DNA of 64,000 nt from Natronoarchaeum rubrum. GTDB lineage: Archaea > Halobacteriota > Halobacteria > Halobacteriales > Natronoarchaeaceae. The notes below the pieces were generated by a model, which saw only the letters and a list, made by a program, of their open reading frames with translations, did not search any database and was not told the origin of the DNA. Positions 1-9,156 of the stretch are shown here, piece after piece. The position numbers and the translations under genes are program-made. The first letter of the stretch is position 1. The number at the start of each line of letters is the position of its first letter. The stretch spans positions 248,001-312,000 of the forward strand of contig NZ_JANHDP010000004.1 in NCBI RefSeq assembly GCF_024494695.1, given 5' to 3'.

Positions 1-1
1 C

Positions 2-322
2 GACGAAGCCGTCCCGGCGGGCCGACCGGGCGCCCGGCGCACCGTCTCGGTCAGCCTGCCAGGCGCGGCGTGGGACGAAGCCGAGGTCGACGCCATCTCG
101 CTCGCGAGCCCCGCCGAGCGCACGCTGACGCTGCGCTACCGGATCGCCGGTGGCGGCCGGCGCAGCCGGACCATCCGGACGCCGGAGTCCGTCACGACCG
201 CCGACGATGAGCCGATCGAACTTGACGGCGACGGGCCACACGAACTCGCGCTCTCGTTGCGAGGCGATCAGCGACGGCGCCGGATGGTCGTCGAGCGCGT
301 TTCGGACGCGCGGAGTCGCTGA
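2..322 (+). CDS. C-terminal part of a haloarchaeal protein upstream of the Tad-like ATPase (start outside window)
   Basis: The last 106 codons of a gene that begins before the window; the frame is open from base 2 to the TGA at 320-322. The segment is rich in Arg, Asp and Ala, has no hydrophobic stretch, and ends in a basic cluster (RRRRM, then SDARSR). It lies 47 bp before the secretion ATPase gene on the same strand. In other haloarchaea a small DUF7310/DUF7311-type protein occupies this place, so membership there is plausible, but that rests on position and not on any motif I can see. No function is assigned. Confidence 0.6.
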   Translation, partial: DEAVPAGRPGARRTVSVSLPGAAWDEAEVDAISLASPAERTLTLRYRIAGGGRRSRTIRTPESVTTADDEPIELDGDGPHELALSLRGDQRRRRMVVERVSDARSR

Positions 323-337
323 GGCCGACGGCCGCAG

Positions 338-344
338 GTTTATG
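338..344 (+). promoter_or_regulatory. TATA-like box of the Tad-like operon
   Basis: GTTTATG lies about 29 bp before the ATG at 370, the spacing expected for a leaderless haloarchaeal transcript. It suggests the ATPase gene can start its own transcript, separate from the gene before it. Confidence 0.4.
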
Positions 345-369
345 CCGGAAGTCGCGGCGAGAGCGGGCC

Positions 370-2349
370 ATGCGGGAGCTACTCGACCGACTTCGAGGCG
401 AAGACGCCGAGGCGGAGGGCTACTGCGACTGTCGCCCGGCGTTCGACGACGAGACGCTCGTGGTCGACGCCGACGACTGCGAGGGCGCCGGCGCACTCGC
501 CGAGAGCGAGCACTGTCGCGCGACGGTCGTCGACGCGCTGACCGAGCGCGACGCCGAGCGCGTCGTGACGCGAGCCGGCGGGATGGAGCGGGCCTACGAG
601 GACGGGGCGGCGGCCCTGCTGATCGCCGCGGGCCGGTTCGCCGAGCGCATCGCGTTCCGCGACGAACGGCTGGCCGAGCGCGCGCGACGCGATCCGTTGC
701 GAGCCAGCCGCGACGCCGAAGCCCGGACGTCGACGGTCTCGAACGTGGCCGCCGAAACCGGGCTCGCCGCGGTTGCCGCAGCGGTCGACGGCTACGACTC
801 GGCACTGCGGCCCTACGTCGGGCCGACCGTCGCGAGCGCCCGCGTCGCGGCCCGACCGCCGGCAGCGGGACGACTCGTCGAGACCAGAGCGATCGCTGCT
901 GAGAGCGATTCTGGCGGCGGCGGTTCCGACGCCGAAAGCGAAGCCAGAGTCTACGAACGTCCTGACGGTGAGCGAACCTACCACCTGCTGCCCGCGGCGT
1001 GGCGGCTCGACGCCGACGCGCAGACGACGCTTGCGGCGGCCTACCAGCTGCTCGCGACCGGTGGCGTCGACGGCGAGGACCGCGCGCCCGGCCGAGCCGT
1101 CCGGCGCGTCGCGAGCGAGGACGACCCCGTCACCGAGTTGACGGCGATCCTCGAAAAGCACACGCGGGGGTTCGGCGCGGTTTCGGACCTCCTGTCCGAT
1201 CCCGCCGTCTCGGACGTGTTCGCGACCGCGCCCGTCGAGGACACCCAGGTTCGCGTGCTGTTCGACGGCGATCGGCTGGCGACGAACGTCCGGCTCACCG
1301 AGCGCGGCGCCGCCGCGCTGGCGTCGCGGTTCCGCCGTGCCAGCGGCCGTGCGTTCTCGCGAGCCAGCCCCACGCTCGCCGCGACGGCCGACGCCGGCGG
1401 CGACCGATCGGTCCGCGTCGCCGGTGTCACCGACCCGGTCAGCGACGGCGACGCGTTCGTCTTTCGCGATCAGGCCGACGAGCCGCTGACGCTCCCCGCC
1501 CTCGTCGCGAACGGAACGCTCACACCCGACGCCGCTGCACTACTGTCGGTCGCCGTCGAGCGCGCCTGCGCCGGGCTAATCGCCGGCACGCGCGGCGCGG
1601 GCAAGACGACGCTGCTGGGCGCCCTGCTGTGGGAGTTCCCGCCGGCGACCCGGACCGTCGCGATCGAGGACACGCCCGAACTTCCCGTCGAGAGCCTTCG
1701 CGCGACCGGCCGGGACGTCCAGCAGCTGACGACTGCCGTCGACGCCGACGACGGGCCCGGCATCACGCCGACCGCGGCGCTCAGGACGGCGCTCCGGCTG
1801 GGCGAGGGCGCGCTCGTGCTCGGCGAGGTGCGCGGCGAGGAGGCCCAGGTGCTGTACGAGGCGATGCGCGTCGGCGCCAGCGGCAGCGCGGTTCTCGGGA
1901 CGATCCACGGCGACGGCGGGGCGTCGGTCCGCGAGCGCGTCGTCGCCGACCTCGACGTGCCCGAGTCCTCCTTTGCTGTCACGGATCTCGTCGTGACGGT
2001 CGGCGTCTACGAGGGGCCCGACGGGCGCGCTCGCCGGGTCGAGCAGATCGAGGAGGTGCTCGACCGCGAGGACGGCGTCGAGTTCGCACCGCTGTACGAA
2101 CTCGTCGACGGCGACCTCCGGCCGACCGGCCGGATCGACCGCGGCGAGAGTCGACTGCTCGACCGGCTCAGAAACGCAGACGAGTCGTACGCTGCGGTCC
2201 GTGAGCTGCTGTCGACCCGTGAAACCGAACTCGACCACCTCGCCCGAGAGGACTGCACGCGCCCGGCCGAGGTCGCCAGGGAGTACGGCGTCCACCGGCG
2301 CGGCGATCGGAGCGATCGACGGCAGTCCCGCGGCGAGGCGGCCGAGTGA
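370..2349 (+). CDS. Type II/IV secretion system ATPase, archaeal Tad/VirB11 type
   Basis: A 659-residue secretion/pilus assembly ATPase that should power polymerisation of a type IV pilus-like filament at the cytoplasmic membrane. The C-terminal half carries Walker A (GTRGAGKTT, about residue 406), an Asp/Glu-rich box (AIEDTPE), a Walker B-like stretch (LVLGEVRGEEA) and a His box (GTIHGDG). The first 50 residues hold four cysteines (C19, C21, C37, C49) that could bind a metal. The stop TGA overlaps the next gene's ATG by one base, so the TadC-like protein is translationally coupled. The family assignment is secure; the filament it builds is not known from this window, because no major pilin or prepilin peptidase gene is present. 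Confidence 0.93.
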   Translation: MRELLDRLRGEDAEAEGYCDCRPAFDDETLVVDADDCEGAGALAESEHCRATVVDALTERDAERVVTRAGGMERAYEDGAAALLIAAGRFAERIAFRDERLAERARRDPLRASRDAEARTSTVSNVAAETGLAAVAAAVDGYDSALRPYVGPTVASARVAARPPAAGRLVETRAIAAESDSGGGGSDAESEARVYERPDGERTYHLLPAAWRLDADAQTTLAAAYQLLATGGVDGEDRAPGRAVRRVASEDDPVTELTAILEKHTRGFGAVSDLLSDPAVSDVFATAPVEDTQVRVLFDGDRLATNVRLTERGAAALASRFRRASGRAFSRASPTLAATADAGGDRSVRVAGVTDPVSDGDAFVFRDQADEPLTLPALVANGTLTPDAAALLSVAVERACAGLIAGTRGAGKTTLLGALLWEFPPATRTVAIEDTPELPVESLRATGRDVQQLTTAVDADDGPGITPTAALRTALRLGEGALVLGEVRGEEAQVLYEAMRVGASGSAVLGTIHGDGGASVRERVVADLDVPESSFAVTDLVVTVGVYEGPDGRARRVEQIEEVLDREDGVEFAPLYELVDGDLRPTGRIDRGESRLLDRLRNADESYAAVRELLSTRETELDHLAREDCTRPAEVAREYGVHRRGDRSDRRQSRGEAAE

Positions 2350-4178
2350 TGCTCGCCCGATCGCTCCGGGCGCTCGCCCGGCTGTCGCCGACAGCGGCGA
2401 GCGACGGCGATCCGGCGGCCGCTCCGAACGGGACGGCCAGCGGCGGTCCGACAGCCGGCGCAGGCGGAATCGATCTCGATGCGGCCGACGCCGCGCCTGC
2501 GACCCGATCGACGGCCGCCGACGGCGACGCCAGCGCCGAACTCAGGCGGTCGCTGGCCTTTCTCGATCTGCCGGTCGACGCCGCGACCGTCGTCGAAGCG
2601 GGCTACGGCGCCGCCGTCGTGACTAGCGTCGCCCTCGTTCCAACTGTGCTGCTCGCGCCGCCGGCGTTCCGACCCGCCGCAGTCCTGTTCGTGCTGGTCG
2701 CCGCGCTCGGCGTCACGCACGCGATTCATCGGCTTCCGGCCGTGCTCGCGGCCGCCAGGCGCGCGCTGGCGCTGGGCGCGGCGCCGAGTGTCGTGGGGCG
2801 GGCCGTGCTCAGGATGCGCATCACGCCGACCGCCGAGTCCGCCGCCGCGTTCGCGGCGGAGACGGGCGACGGCCCCCTCGCAGACAGCCTCGCGACCCAC
2901 GTCCGGCGAGCCGAGGGGACCGCGGGATCGGGGCTCGATCGGTTCGCGGCCGAGTGGGAGGAGTGGTTCCCGGCGCTGGGCCGGGCGGTGACGCTGCTCG
3001 GCGCCGCCGCGACGGCCCGGCCCGCCGAGCGCTCGCGCGCGCTCGACCGGTCGCTCGGAGCGGTCCTTGACGGGACACGCGACCGGATGGCCGGGTTCGC
3101 CGGCTCGATTCGGGAGCCGACGACCGCGCTGTACGCGTTCGGCGTTCTCCTTCCGCTGGCGCTGATCGCCGTCGCGCCGGCTGCCCGGCTCGCCGGCGTC
3201 CCGATCTCGCCCGGCGTCCTGATCGCGCTGTACGGCGTCGCGCTGCCGGGCGTCGTCCTGGCGGGCGCGTGCTGGCTCCTGCTCCGGCGCCCGGTCGCGT
3301 TCCCGCCGCCGCCCGTCGACTGCTCGCATCCCGACGTGACCGGCGGGCGCTGGCGGCCGATCGGCGTCGGCGTCGGCGCCGCCGTCGCGGGTGCGATTCT
3401 CGCCGGCGCCGCGCCGGGCGTCGGGACGTGGGGCGCCGCGCTGGCGGCTGCGGGCTGTGGCGTCGGCGCCGGGCTGGCGTGGTGGTACCGGCCGATCACG
3501 ACCGTCCGGGAGCACGCCCGGGCGGTCGAAGAGGGGCTGCCGGACGCGCTCTACCTCGTCGGCCGCGAAGTCAGGAACGGCGCCGCCGTCGAGACGGCGA
3601 TCGAACGGGCCGGCGCCCGCCTCGACGGCGCGACCGGCGCGGTGCTGGCCGACGCGGCGCGACGCCAGCGCCAGCTTCGGATCGGCGTCCGGGTGTCGTT
3701 CCTCGGCGATCGGGGCGCGCTCGCGGACGTGCCCAGTCCTCGTGCCCGGAGCACGGCGGCGCTGCTGGCGCTGGCAGCCCGCGAGGGCAAGCCCGCCGGC
3801 ACGGCGATCGTCTCGATGGCGGGCCACCTCGACGAACTCCAGTCGGTCGAAGCCGACGCGCGCCGCGAGTTGGCGACGATCACGGGCACGCTCCGGAGCA
3901 CGGCGACGATCTTCGGCCCGCTGGTCGCCGGCGTCACGGTCGCGCTGTCGGATCGGATGGCGGCGCTCGGCGACGGCGCCGAAGCCGTGCCGACCGCGGT
4001 GCTCGGACCCGTAGTCGGCTTCTACGTGCTCGCGCTGGCAGTGATCCTGACTGCGCTGGCGATCGGGCTGGAACGGGGACTCGACCGCGCCCTGGTCGGC
4101 TACCGGGTCGGCGGCGCCGTGCTCTCGGCGACGTGTATCTACCTCGCCGCGTTCGTCGCCGCCGGCCTTGCGGTCTGA
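2349..4178 (+). CDS. TadC-like type II secretion system F domain membrane protein
   Basis: A 609-residue polytopic protein that pairs with the ATPase upstream as the inner-membrane platform of the Tad-like machine. After a low-complexity N-terminus (about residues 1-65, Ala/Asp/Gly-rich), hydrophobic segments occur near residues 85-130, 255-320, 335-380 and at the C-terminus, with a soluble T2SSF-type domain between them. Length and twin-domain plan fit haloarchaeal TadC proteins. I chose ATG at 2349, which forms a TGATG overlap with the ATPase stop; a GTG three bases earlier is also possible. Confidence 0.85.
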   Translation: MLARSLRALARLSPTAASDGDPAAAPNGTASGGPTAGAGGIDLDAADAAPATRSTAADGDASAELRRSLAFLDLPVDAATVVEAGYGAAVVTSVALVPTVLLAPPAFRPAAVLFVLVAALGVTHAIHRLPAVLAAARRALALGAAPSVVGRAVLRMRITPTAESAAAFAAETGDGPLADSLATHVRRAEGTAGSGLDRFAAEWEEWFPALGRAVTLLGAAATARPAERSRALDRSLGAVLDGTRDRMAGFAGSIREPTTALYAFGVLLPLALIAVAPAARLAGVPISPGVLIALYGVALPGVVLAGACWLLLRRPVAFPPPPVDCSHPDVTGGRWRPIGVGVGAAVAGAILAGAAPGVGTWGAALAAAGCGVGAGLAWWYRPITTVREHARAVEEGLPDALYLVGREVRNGAAVETAIERAGARLDGATGAVLADAARRQRQLRIGVRVSFLGDRGALADVPSPRARSTAALLALAAREGKPAGTAIVSMAGHLDELQSVEADARRELATITGTLRSTATIFGPLVAGVTVALSDRMAALGDGAEAVPTAVLGPVVGFYVLALAVILTALAIGLERGLDRALVGYRVGGAVLSATCIYLAAFVAAGLAV

Positions 4179-4215
4179 GCCGTCTGAACGATCTGCAGCG
4201 CGCCGCGTGGGCTGA

Positions 4216-4223
4216 CATTTATG
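4216..4223 (+). promoter_or_regulatory. TATA-like box before the DUF7283-type gene
   Basis: CATTTATG is centred about 29 bp before the ATG at 4249, in a 70-bp gap after the TadC-like gene. A second leaderless transcript could begin here for the four accessory genes. Confidence 0.35.
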
Positions 4224-4248
4224 TCCGAACGGGCGGCGAGGACGGGCC

Positions 4249-4719
4249 ATGTTCGACTCGCCGGCCGACGCGTGGTACGTCTGGATCGGGCTGTCCCTGC
4301 TCGGGGCGGCGCTCGTGGGCATCGTGACGCAACTCCCCGACGCGCCGCCGCCGGACGCCGCCGGCCCCGCGAATACGATCGACGCGGTCGCCGGCGGCCG
4401 CCACGCTGGCACCGGCACCTACCCGCTCTCGGCCGACGCCGTCCGGATCGAACCCCACCGGATCGGCGTCCGGACCGACGACGAGGCTGCGTTCGAGACG
4501 CTCGCGTACGGCCCGGTGACGCCCGTCAGGGAGGGGACGCTGCTCTGGGAGGTGCTTCAGGGCGCGCGCCCGGATCACGTGTTCGAGTCGCCCGAGGGGT
4601 TCGCCCGGGCGATCGAGCGCGCCGGAGAACGCGAGCGAACCTGGCGGTCCGCGCCCGACGCGCTCGACGTCCGGACGGTGAGCTGGAACGACGCCGAGGC
4701 GACGCTGGTGGGGGCGTAG
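4249..4719 (+). CDS. Membrane-anchored Tad-locus accessory protein (DUF7283-like)
   Basis: A 156-residue protein with one hydrophobic segment at about residues 9-27 (VWIGLSLLGAALVGIV), followed by a Pro/Asp-rich linker and a soluble, probably extracytoplasmic domain. It is the first of four tightly packed genes after the TadC-like gene; its stop directly abuts the next ATG at 4720. Haloarchaeal Tad-like loci carry a series of numbered DUFs in this order (DUF7283 onward); I assign the family by position and plan, not by a specific motif. A role as minor pilin or assembly factor is inference. Confidence 0.72.
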   Translation: MFDSPADAWYVWIGLSLLGAALVGIVTQLPDAPPPDAAGPANTIDAVAGGRHAGTGTYPLSADAVRIEPHRIGVRTDDEAAFETLAYGPVTPVREGTLLWEVLQGARPDHVFESPEGFARAIERAGERERTWRSAPDALDVRTVSWNDAEATLVGA

Positions 4720-5115
4720 ATGCGGGACTCGCGCGGCGCCGTCCTGCCGATCCCCGCACTCATCGCCGCCGCCGTCGTCTGCTTCGCGCTCTCGCTGTAC
4801 GCCACGACGCTGCACGACCGCGATCCGGGCGTCGATCGCAGCGTGCTCCGCCCGGCGACCGCCGACGCGCTCGAAGCTGCCAGCGATGCGGGCGTCGTCG
4901 CGCCGCCGCGCCTCGCCGCCGCCCTCACGGCGATTCCCGAGGGGTACGAGGCGAACATCACGCTGCGAGCCGAGGGCGAACGCTGGAGCGCCGGGCCGGA
5001 ACCGCCGGGTGGCGTATCGGACACCGACACGCGCGCCGCGACCCGCGTCGTCTCGGTGCGGATCGGTCAGGGGCAGTTTCAGCCCGGCGAGTTCGAGGTG
5101 ATCCTGTGGTCGTGA
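4720..5115 (+). CDS. Pseudopilin-like accessory protein of the Tad-like locus
   Basis: A 131-residue protein beginning MRDSRGAVLPIP and running into a hydrophobic helix (about residues 8-29), then a soluble domain ending in EVILWS. The short charged leader ending in Arg-Gly just before the membrane helix resembles TadE-type pseudopilins (RGA-V-E/P) and is shared with the next two gene products. ATG at 4720 directly follows the previous stop, and the stop at 5113-5115 overlaps the GTG of the next gene. A numbered haloarchaeal DUF (7284/7285 group) is likely; the exact number is uncertain. Confidence 0.68.
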   Translation: MRDSRGAVLPIPALIAAAVVCFALSLYATTLHDRDPGVDRSVLRPATADALEAASDAGVVAPPRLAAALTAIPEGYEANITLRAEGERWSAGPEPPGGVSDTDTRAATRVVSVRIGQGQFQPGEFEVILWS

Positions 5116-5996
5116 GTCCCGACCGCGGCGTCAGCACGGTGCTCGACGTGGTGACGTGCCTGCTACTCGTGACCGCGGCCGTCGGCGTCCACGTCGCGGG
5201 CCAGTCGAGCCAGCACGCCGCGACCGAGACGAACGAGGCCGCCGCGGTCGCGGACGTGCTGACGACCAGCACTGTCGGGGTCGACTACTCGGTGCGCCCC
5301 GAGTCGACGGGCGAGCACGCGCCAACGTACCCGGACGCCTCGGACGCCGCTTACCGGCGGTCCGCCCACGGAACGCTCGGCGAACTGCTGGCCGCCGCCG
5401 CGGTCGCAGATACGCGCGTCGACGGTCAGCGAGTGGTTCCGCACGTCGAGTTCCAGGAGCGGGTCGCTGGCGCGACGGCCGAGCGGTTGGCCGCGATCGA
5501 CGACCGAATCCGCGTCGTCGCCCGCTGGTCACCGTATCCCGGATCGTCGATCAACGGCACCGTCGCGGTCGGTCCCCGTCCGCCGCCGGACGCCGACGTC
5601 GAGGCAGCGACGACCTCGGTCTCGATGGCCGAACAGTGCCCCGAGGACCGCCTCGTGAGCAGAGCCCACCAGCACGGGTTCAGCGGCCTCACGCGCGTGT
5701 TCGCGGAGTGCACCGTCGAGAGCTGGTTCCCGCCGGCAGAGACGCACGCCGCGCTGGCCGGACGGCCGCCGTTACCCGCAATCGCCGAGCACAGGTACCG
5801 TCGGGCAGCCGCAGCGATCGACGCCGATCTCGACGGCGCGGCCGCTGCCGGCGACGCCGAGCGGGCCAACGAGCGTCTGATCGATCGCCTGTCGAATCGG
5901 TTCAACGCCGAGGTGAGGGAACGGTACGACCGGCCCGAGCGCGCCGCCGAAGCGAGCTCGGTCGATCGAGTCGAGATCACGGTCCGGACGTGGTGA
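5112..5996 (+). CDS. Pseudopilin-like accessory protein of the Tad-like locus (about 294 aa)
   Basis: A 294-residue protein starting at GTG 5112 (VSPDRGVSTVLD), with a membrane helix immediately after the DRGVS motif (about residues 8-26) and a long soluble part containing two cysteines (EQCPEDR, FAECTVE) that could form a disulfide outside the cell. The GTG overlaps the preceding stop as GTGA. The frame stays open far upstream, but that stretch overlaps two real genes and is high-GC shadow. The next gene starts 2 bp after this stop. Function is unknown; the shared N-terminal plan suggests an envelope component of the same machine. Confidence 0.72.
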   Translation: MSPDRGVSTVLDVVTCLLLVTAAVGVHVAGQSSQHAATETNEAAAVADVLTTSTVGVDYSVRPESTGEHAPTYPDASDAAYRRSAHGTLGELLAAAAVADTRVDGQRVVPHVEFQERVAGATAERLAAIDDRIRVVARWSPYPGSSINGTVAVGPRPPPDADVEAATTSVSMAEQCPEDRLVSRAHQHGFSGLTRVFAECTVESWFPPAETHAALAGRPPLPAIAEHRYRRAAAAIDADLDGAAAAGDAERANERLIDRLSNRFNAEVRERYDRPERAAEASSVDRVEITVRTW

Positions 5997-5998
5997 CG

Positions 5999-8900
5999 AT
6001 GCGGCTGCGAGACACCGACGCCGGCCCGACGATGCGGCTGGCCGACGACGACCGCGGTCGCGTTCCGTTCGCCCTGCTCGGCGTCCTGCTGCTCGTCGGC
6101 AGCGTCACCTGGACCGTCGCGCTGGCCCAGCGCGGGCCGCCGCAGGTCGACGCCAACGCCGAGGCCGCACTGGATCGCGGCGAGAGCGTCGTCCGCACCG
6201 AACTCCGGCAGGCGGTCTCGCGAGCCGGCGCGAACGCGGCTCGCGATCCGGTCGTCGAGCCGGCCGACACGGCGTTTGGACGGGGGCTTTCGGCCGAGAC
6301 GCCGTACCGGGACGCTTTCCGAGTGCGGACCTACCGACAGGCCGCGACCGCGCTCCGTGGCGTCGATGCGTCGGTGGGCGACGTGCGCGTGGGAGCCGAA
6401 CTGCCGCCGATCGAGGATCCGTCGTCGCTGCGCGCCGCGCTCGACCGGGTGCGTGTCGGCGAGCCGGGCGACGGCGTCGTCCGCGTCACGTTCGAGAACG
6501 TCACGCTGACCGCGAGCGCGAACGGGCGCTCGATCGAGCGGTCGAACCGGACGGTGAGCGTCACCGTCGCGACGCCGGCGCTGTCGCTCCACGAGCGAGC
6601 CGAGCGATTCCAGAACCAGCTCGATCGCGGCGCGCTGGCGGGGCCCGGGTTCGGCCGGCGCGTCGCGACGCGGCTGTACGCCGTCGCCTGGGCCCGCGGC
6701 TACGCCCAGTACGCCGGCGCGCCGATCGAGAACGTGGTCGCGAACCGGTACGTCGAGCTGAGCGCCAATTCGGCGCTGCTTCAGACCCAGCGCGCGACGA
6801 TCGGCACCAGCGACCCCGCCGGTCGCGAAGCGATGGGTCGAGCCACGGCGCGGCTCGGCGCGAAAGAACTGCTCGACGGGGCGGGGTACGACGGCGAACG
6901 CTGGGTGAACGGCCTGCTCGGCGAGCATCCCGCACCGGTCGACGGCGGCGGCCCGATCGCCGAGGCGGCCGCCGAGGGCCGGGCCGCCGACCGCGGCGAG
7001 GAGACGAGCGTCGGGGTCAACCGATCGGCCGACGCCGCGCTGTACGAGCTGACGGCCGGCCGCGGCGGCGAGTCGCTGGACGATGTCGTCGAGGACGTGT
7101 ACGAGACCGACGCGAAGCGGGTCGTCGAGACGGAACTCGTCGCGGACGGCGAACCGCGTGCGCTCCCGCACCCGGGCCCGGGCTGGACGATGATCGGCCG
7201 GTCGGTCGAACACGAGTCGACGACCGTCTCGCGGGCGTCCGGCTCGGCGCCCGGCCTTCCCAGCGGTTGGGACGAGTACGCCGCCCACACGCGCGAGGTC
7301 GAACGGACGACTGTCGGGACCGCCCGGTGGCTCCACTGGAACGGGACGCTCCGGACCACGACCGCGAACTGGACCGAGCGCCACCGCGTCGGCGTCGCCG
7401 TCGGCGGCGATCCGGCCGACAGCGCGTACGCTCCGGACGGTCACGTCGAGCACCTCTACGAGTCCGGCGGGCCAGTCGACGGGCCGAATCTCGCCGGCGT
7501 TCCGGAGGACGCGGTCCGGCGACTGCTGACCGAGGCGGGCGGGCCGGACGCCGTCGCGAGAGCGGCCGTCGAGGATGGACTCGGCGACGAGTCGATCACA
7601 GTGGAGCGGTCGCCGCCGGACGGCGTCGAGTCGTGGGTCTACCGCGATCTCGTCGACCTGCGCGAGGCGACGCGCGACGTTACGGTGACCGTCGATCGGG
7701 GACGGCTCGCGACCGGCGCGACCCCGGCTGCGAAGCTCGCAGCGAAGATCCGGGAGCGGAGCGACGCCGAAGCGACGCGGCGCCGCGGCTACGACAGCGT
7801 CGCCGACAAGGCCCGCGTCGCCGCCCGAATCGCCTACCTCGAACGGCTCGCCGGCGACCTCGACGAGACCGCGACACGCGGCGAGGAATCGCGCAACGGC
7901 ATCGAGCAGCGGGTCGACGACGCGGGCGCCGCGACGGCCGCCCAGCTGGGCGAGCTCGTGGACCTCCGGAACGAGGTCGAGTCGGCCGAGCCCCGCTCGA
8001 CGGACGCCGCGGCGCCGGCCGGCTCGCTGGATCTGAGCGTCGACGGCGCGCCGCCGTACCTGACGCTGGCATCGGTCGACCGATCGCAGGTGTCAGAGCT
8101 CTCAGAGGGGACGACGTACCACCCGCTCGTCGCGGAGAACACGAACTTGTTCGCGAACCCGGTCAACTCGACGCCCGGCGGCGTCACCGATCGGGTGTTC
8201 GGCGACACGGGGACGGTCGGGCTGCGACAGGGTGCGCGAGCGCTCGCAGCGGCCGACGACGTCGACGGGATGGCCGCGGAGGCGGTCGAGAGCGGCGAAC
8301 TCGGCGAGAGTCGGCGGAAGCTGCGCGCGGAGGTCGCCGACTCGAACGACCTGCTGCGGACGACCGCACTGGGCGAACTTCGGACGGCAACGACGCTGGC
8401 ATCCAGAGAGCGCGTCGCGGTCGTCGATCGGGCGCTCGGTCGCTGGGGAACCACCGGCGACCGGGCGCTCGCACTGGTCGACGGCTCGGCGGCCGAGGAG
8501 ATTGCACGGGTCGCGGCCGAGCGCGAGGACACACCCGACACCGTCAGGTTTCGGGATCAGCTGCGGTCGCGGCTGCTCGTCGAACTCTCCGACGCAGCCG
8601 AGGGCGAGTCGGTTCGACTACCCAACGGCGTCGTCGGAACCGCGGTCGAGGAAACCCAGCGCGAGGCCAAGCGGCTGACCGAGGCAGCACTCGCCAGAGA
8701 ACAGGAACGGGTCCAGAGCCGGATGCGAGAGCGGCTCGCCGTGAACGCCTCGGACATTCCGGCGGGGATCAAAGTGACGCCGATCCCCGGCCGCTGGTTC
8801 GCCACCGCGAACGTCTGGCAGGTCGAGGTCGCGGGCGAGTACGCGAGCTTCCGGATCGACGCCCGGCAGGGCACGCCCGTGGGACGGGGCGCCGTCGACG

Positions 8901-9121
8901 GAACGACCTCCTACGTCCGCGACGGCGGCAACGTCTCGCTGGACCTGAACGGCGACAGCGACCCCGAGGTACTCGGCAGATCGACGCGCGTCTCGTTCAG
9001 CGCCGAGACGACCGTGCTGGTCGTCGTTCCGGCCGGAAAGAACGGCGTCGGCGACGTCGACGGCGTGCGGACCGAGCAGTCGGCGGGCTGGCCATCGCCC
9101 GGCGCCGCGAGCGCCGAGTGA
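5999..9121 (+). CDS. Large DUF7286-like membrane-anchored protein of the Tad-like locus
   Basis: A 1040-residue protein, the largest of the locus. Near the N-terminus a DDRGRVPFA motif leads into one membrane helix (about residues 18-38), as in the two preceding products; everything after it should be extracytoplasmic. The rest has Asn-x-Ser/Thr sites, heptad-like Arg/Glu/Ala stretches (for example the parts coded near 7750-8000 and 8260-8720) and a beta-rich C-terminal part ending in SAGWPSPGAASAE. Size and place match haloarchaeal DUF7286. A second ATG at 6032 would shorten the leader to MRLADDDRG and is a credible alternative start. Role inferred: surface or adhesin-like component, or a TadG analogue. 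Confidence 0.78.
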   Translation: MRLRDTDAGPTMRLADDDRGRVPFALLGVLLLVGSVTWTVALAQRGPPQVDANAEAALDRGESVVRTELRQAVSRAGANAARDPVVEPADTAFGRGLSAETPYRDAFRVRTYRQAATALRGVDASVGDVRVGAELPPIEDPSSLRAALDRVRVGEPGDGVVRVTFENVTLTASANGRSIERSNRTVSVTVATPALSLHERAERFQNQLDRGALAGPGFGRRVATRLYAVAWARGYAQYAGAPIENVVANRYVELSANSALLQTQRATIGTSDPAGREAMGRATARLGAKELLDGAGYDGERWVNGLLGEHPAPVDGGGPIAEAAAEGRAADRGEETSVGVNRSADAALYELTAGRGGESLDDVVEDVYETDAKRVVETELVADGEPRALPHPGPGWTMIGRSVEHESTTVSRASGSAPGLPSGWDEYAAHTREVERTTVGTARWLHWNGTLRTTTANWTERHRVGVAVGGDPADSAYAPDGHVEHLYESGGPVDGPNLAGVPEDAVRRLLTEAGGPDAVARAAVEDGLGDESITVERSPPDGVESWVYRDLVDLREATRDVTVTVDRGRLATGATPAAKLAAKIRERSDAEATRRRGYDSVADKARVAARIAYLERLAGDLDETATRGEESRNGIEQRVDDAGAATAAQLGELVDLRNEVESAEPRSTDAAAPAGSLDLSVDGAPPYLTLASVDRSQVSELSEGTTYHPLVAENTNLFANPVNSTPGGVTDRVFGDTGTVGLRQGARALAAADDVDGMAAEAVESGELGESRRKLRAEVADSNDLLRTTALGELRTATTLASRERVAVVDRALGRWGTTGDRALALVDGSAAEEIARVAAEREDTPDTVRFRDQLRSRLLVELSDAAEGESVRLPNGVVGTAVEETQREAKRLTEAALAREQERVQSRMRERLAVNASDIPAGIKVTPIPGRWFATANVWQVEVAGEYASFRIDARQGTPVGRGAVDGTTSYVRDGGNVSLDLNGDSDPEVLGRSTRVSFSAETTVLVVVPAGKNGVGDVDGVRTEQSAGWPSPGAASAE

Positions 9122-9156
9122 CAACCCATATTGGCCGGCGCGCACTCTCACACGAC

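Noticed and set aside
2007..4418. An 803-residue open frame on the minus strand opposite the ATPase and TadC-like genes
   Set aside because: Its product is Arg/Asp/Gly-rich with no domains, as expected for antisense frames in GC-rich DNA; the plus-strand genes have clear motifs and coupling.
5426..7453. A 675-residue minus-strand open frame across the Tad-locus accessory genes
   Set aside because: Composition is typical of an antisense shadow; it overlaps two genes with supported starts and membrane anchors.
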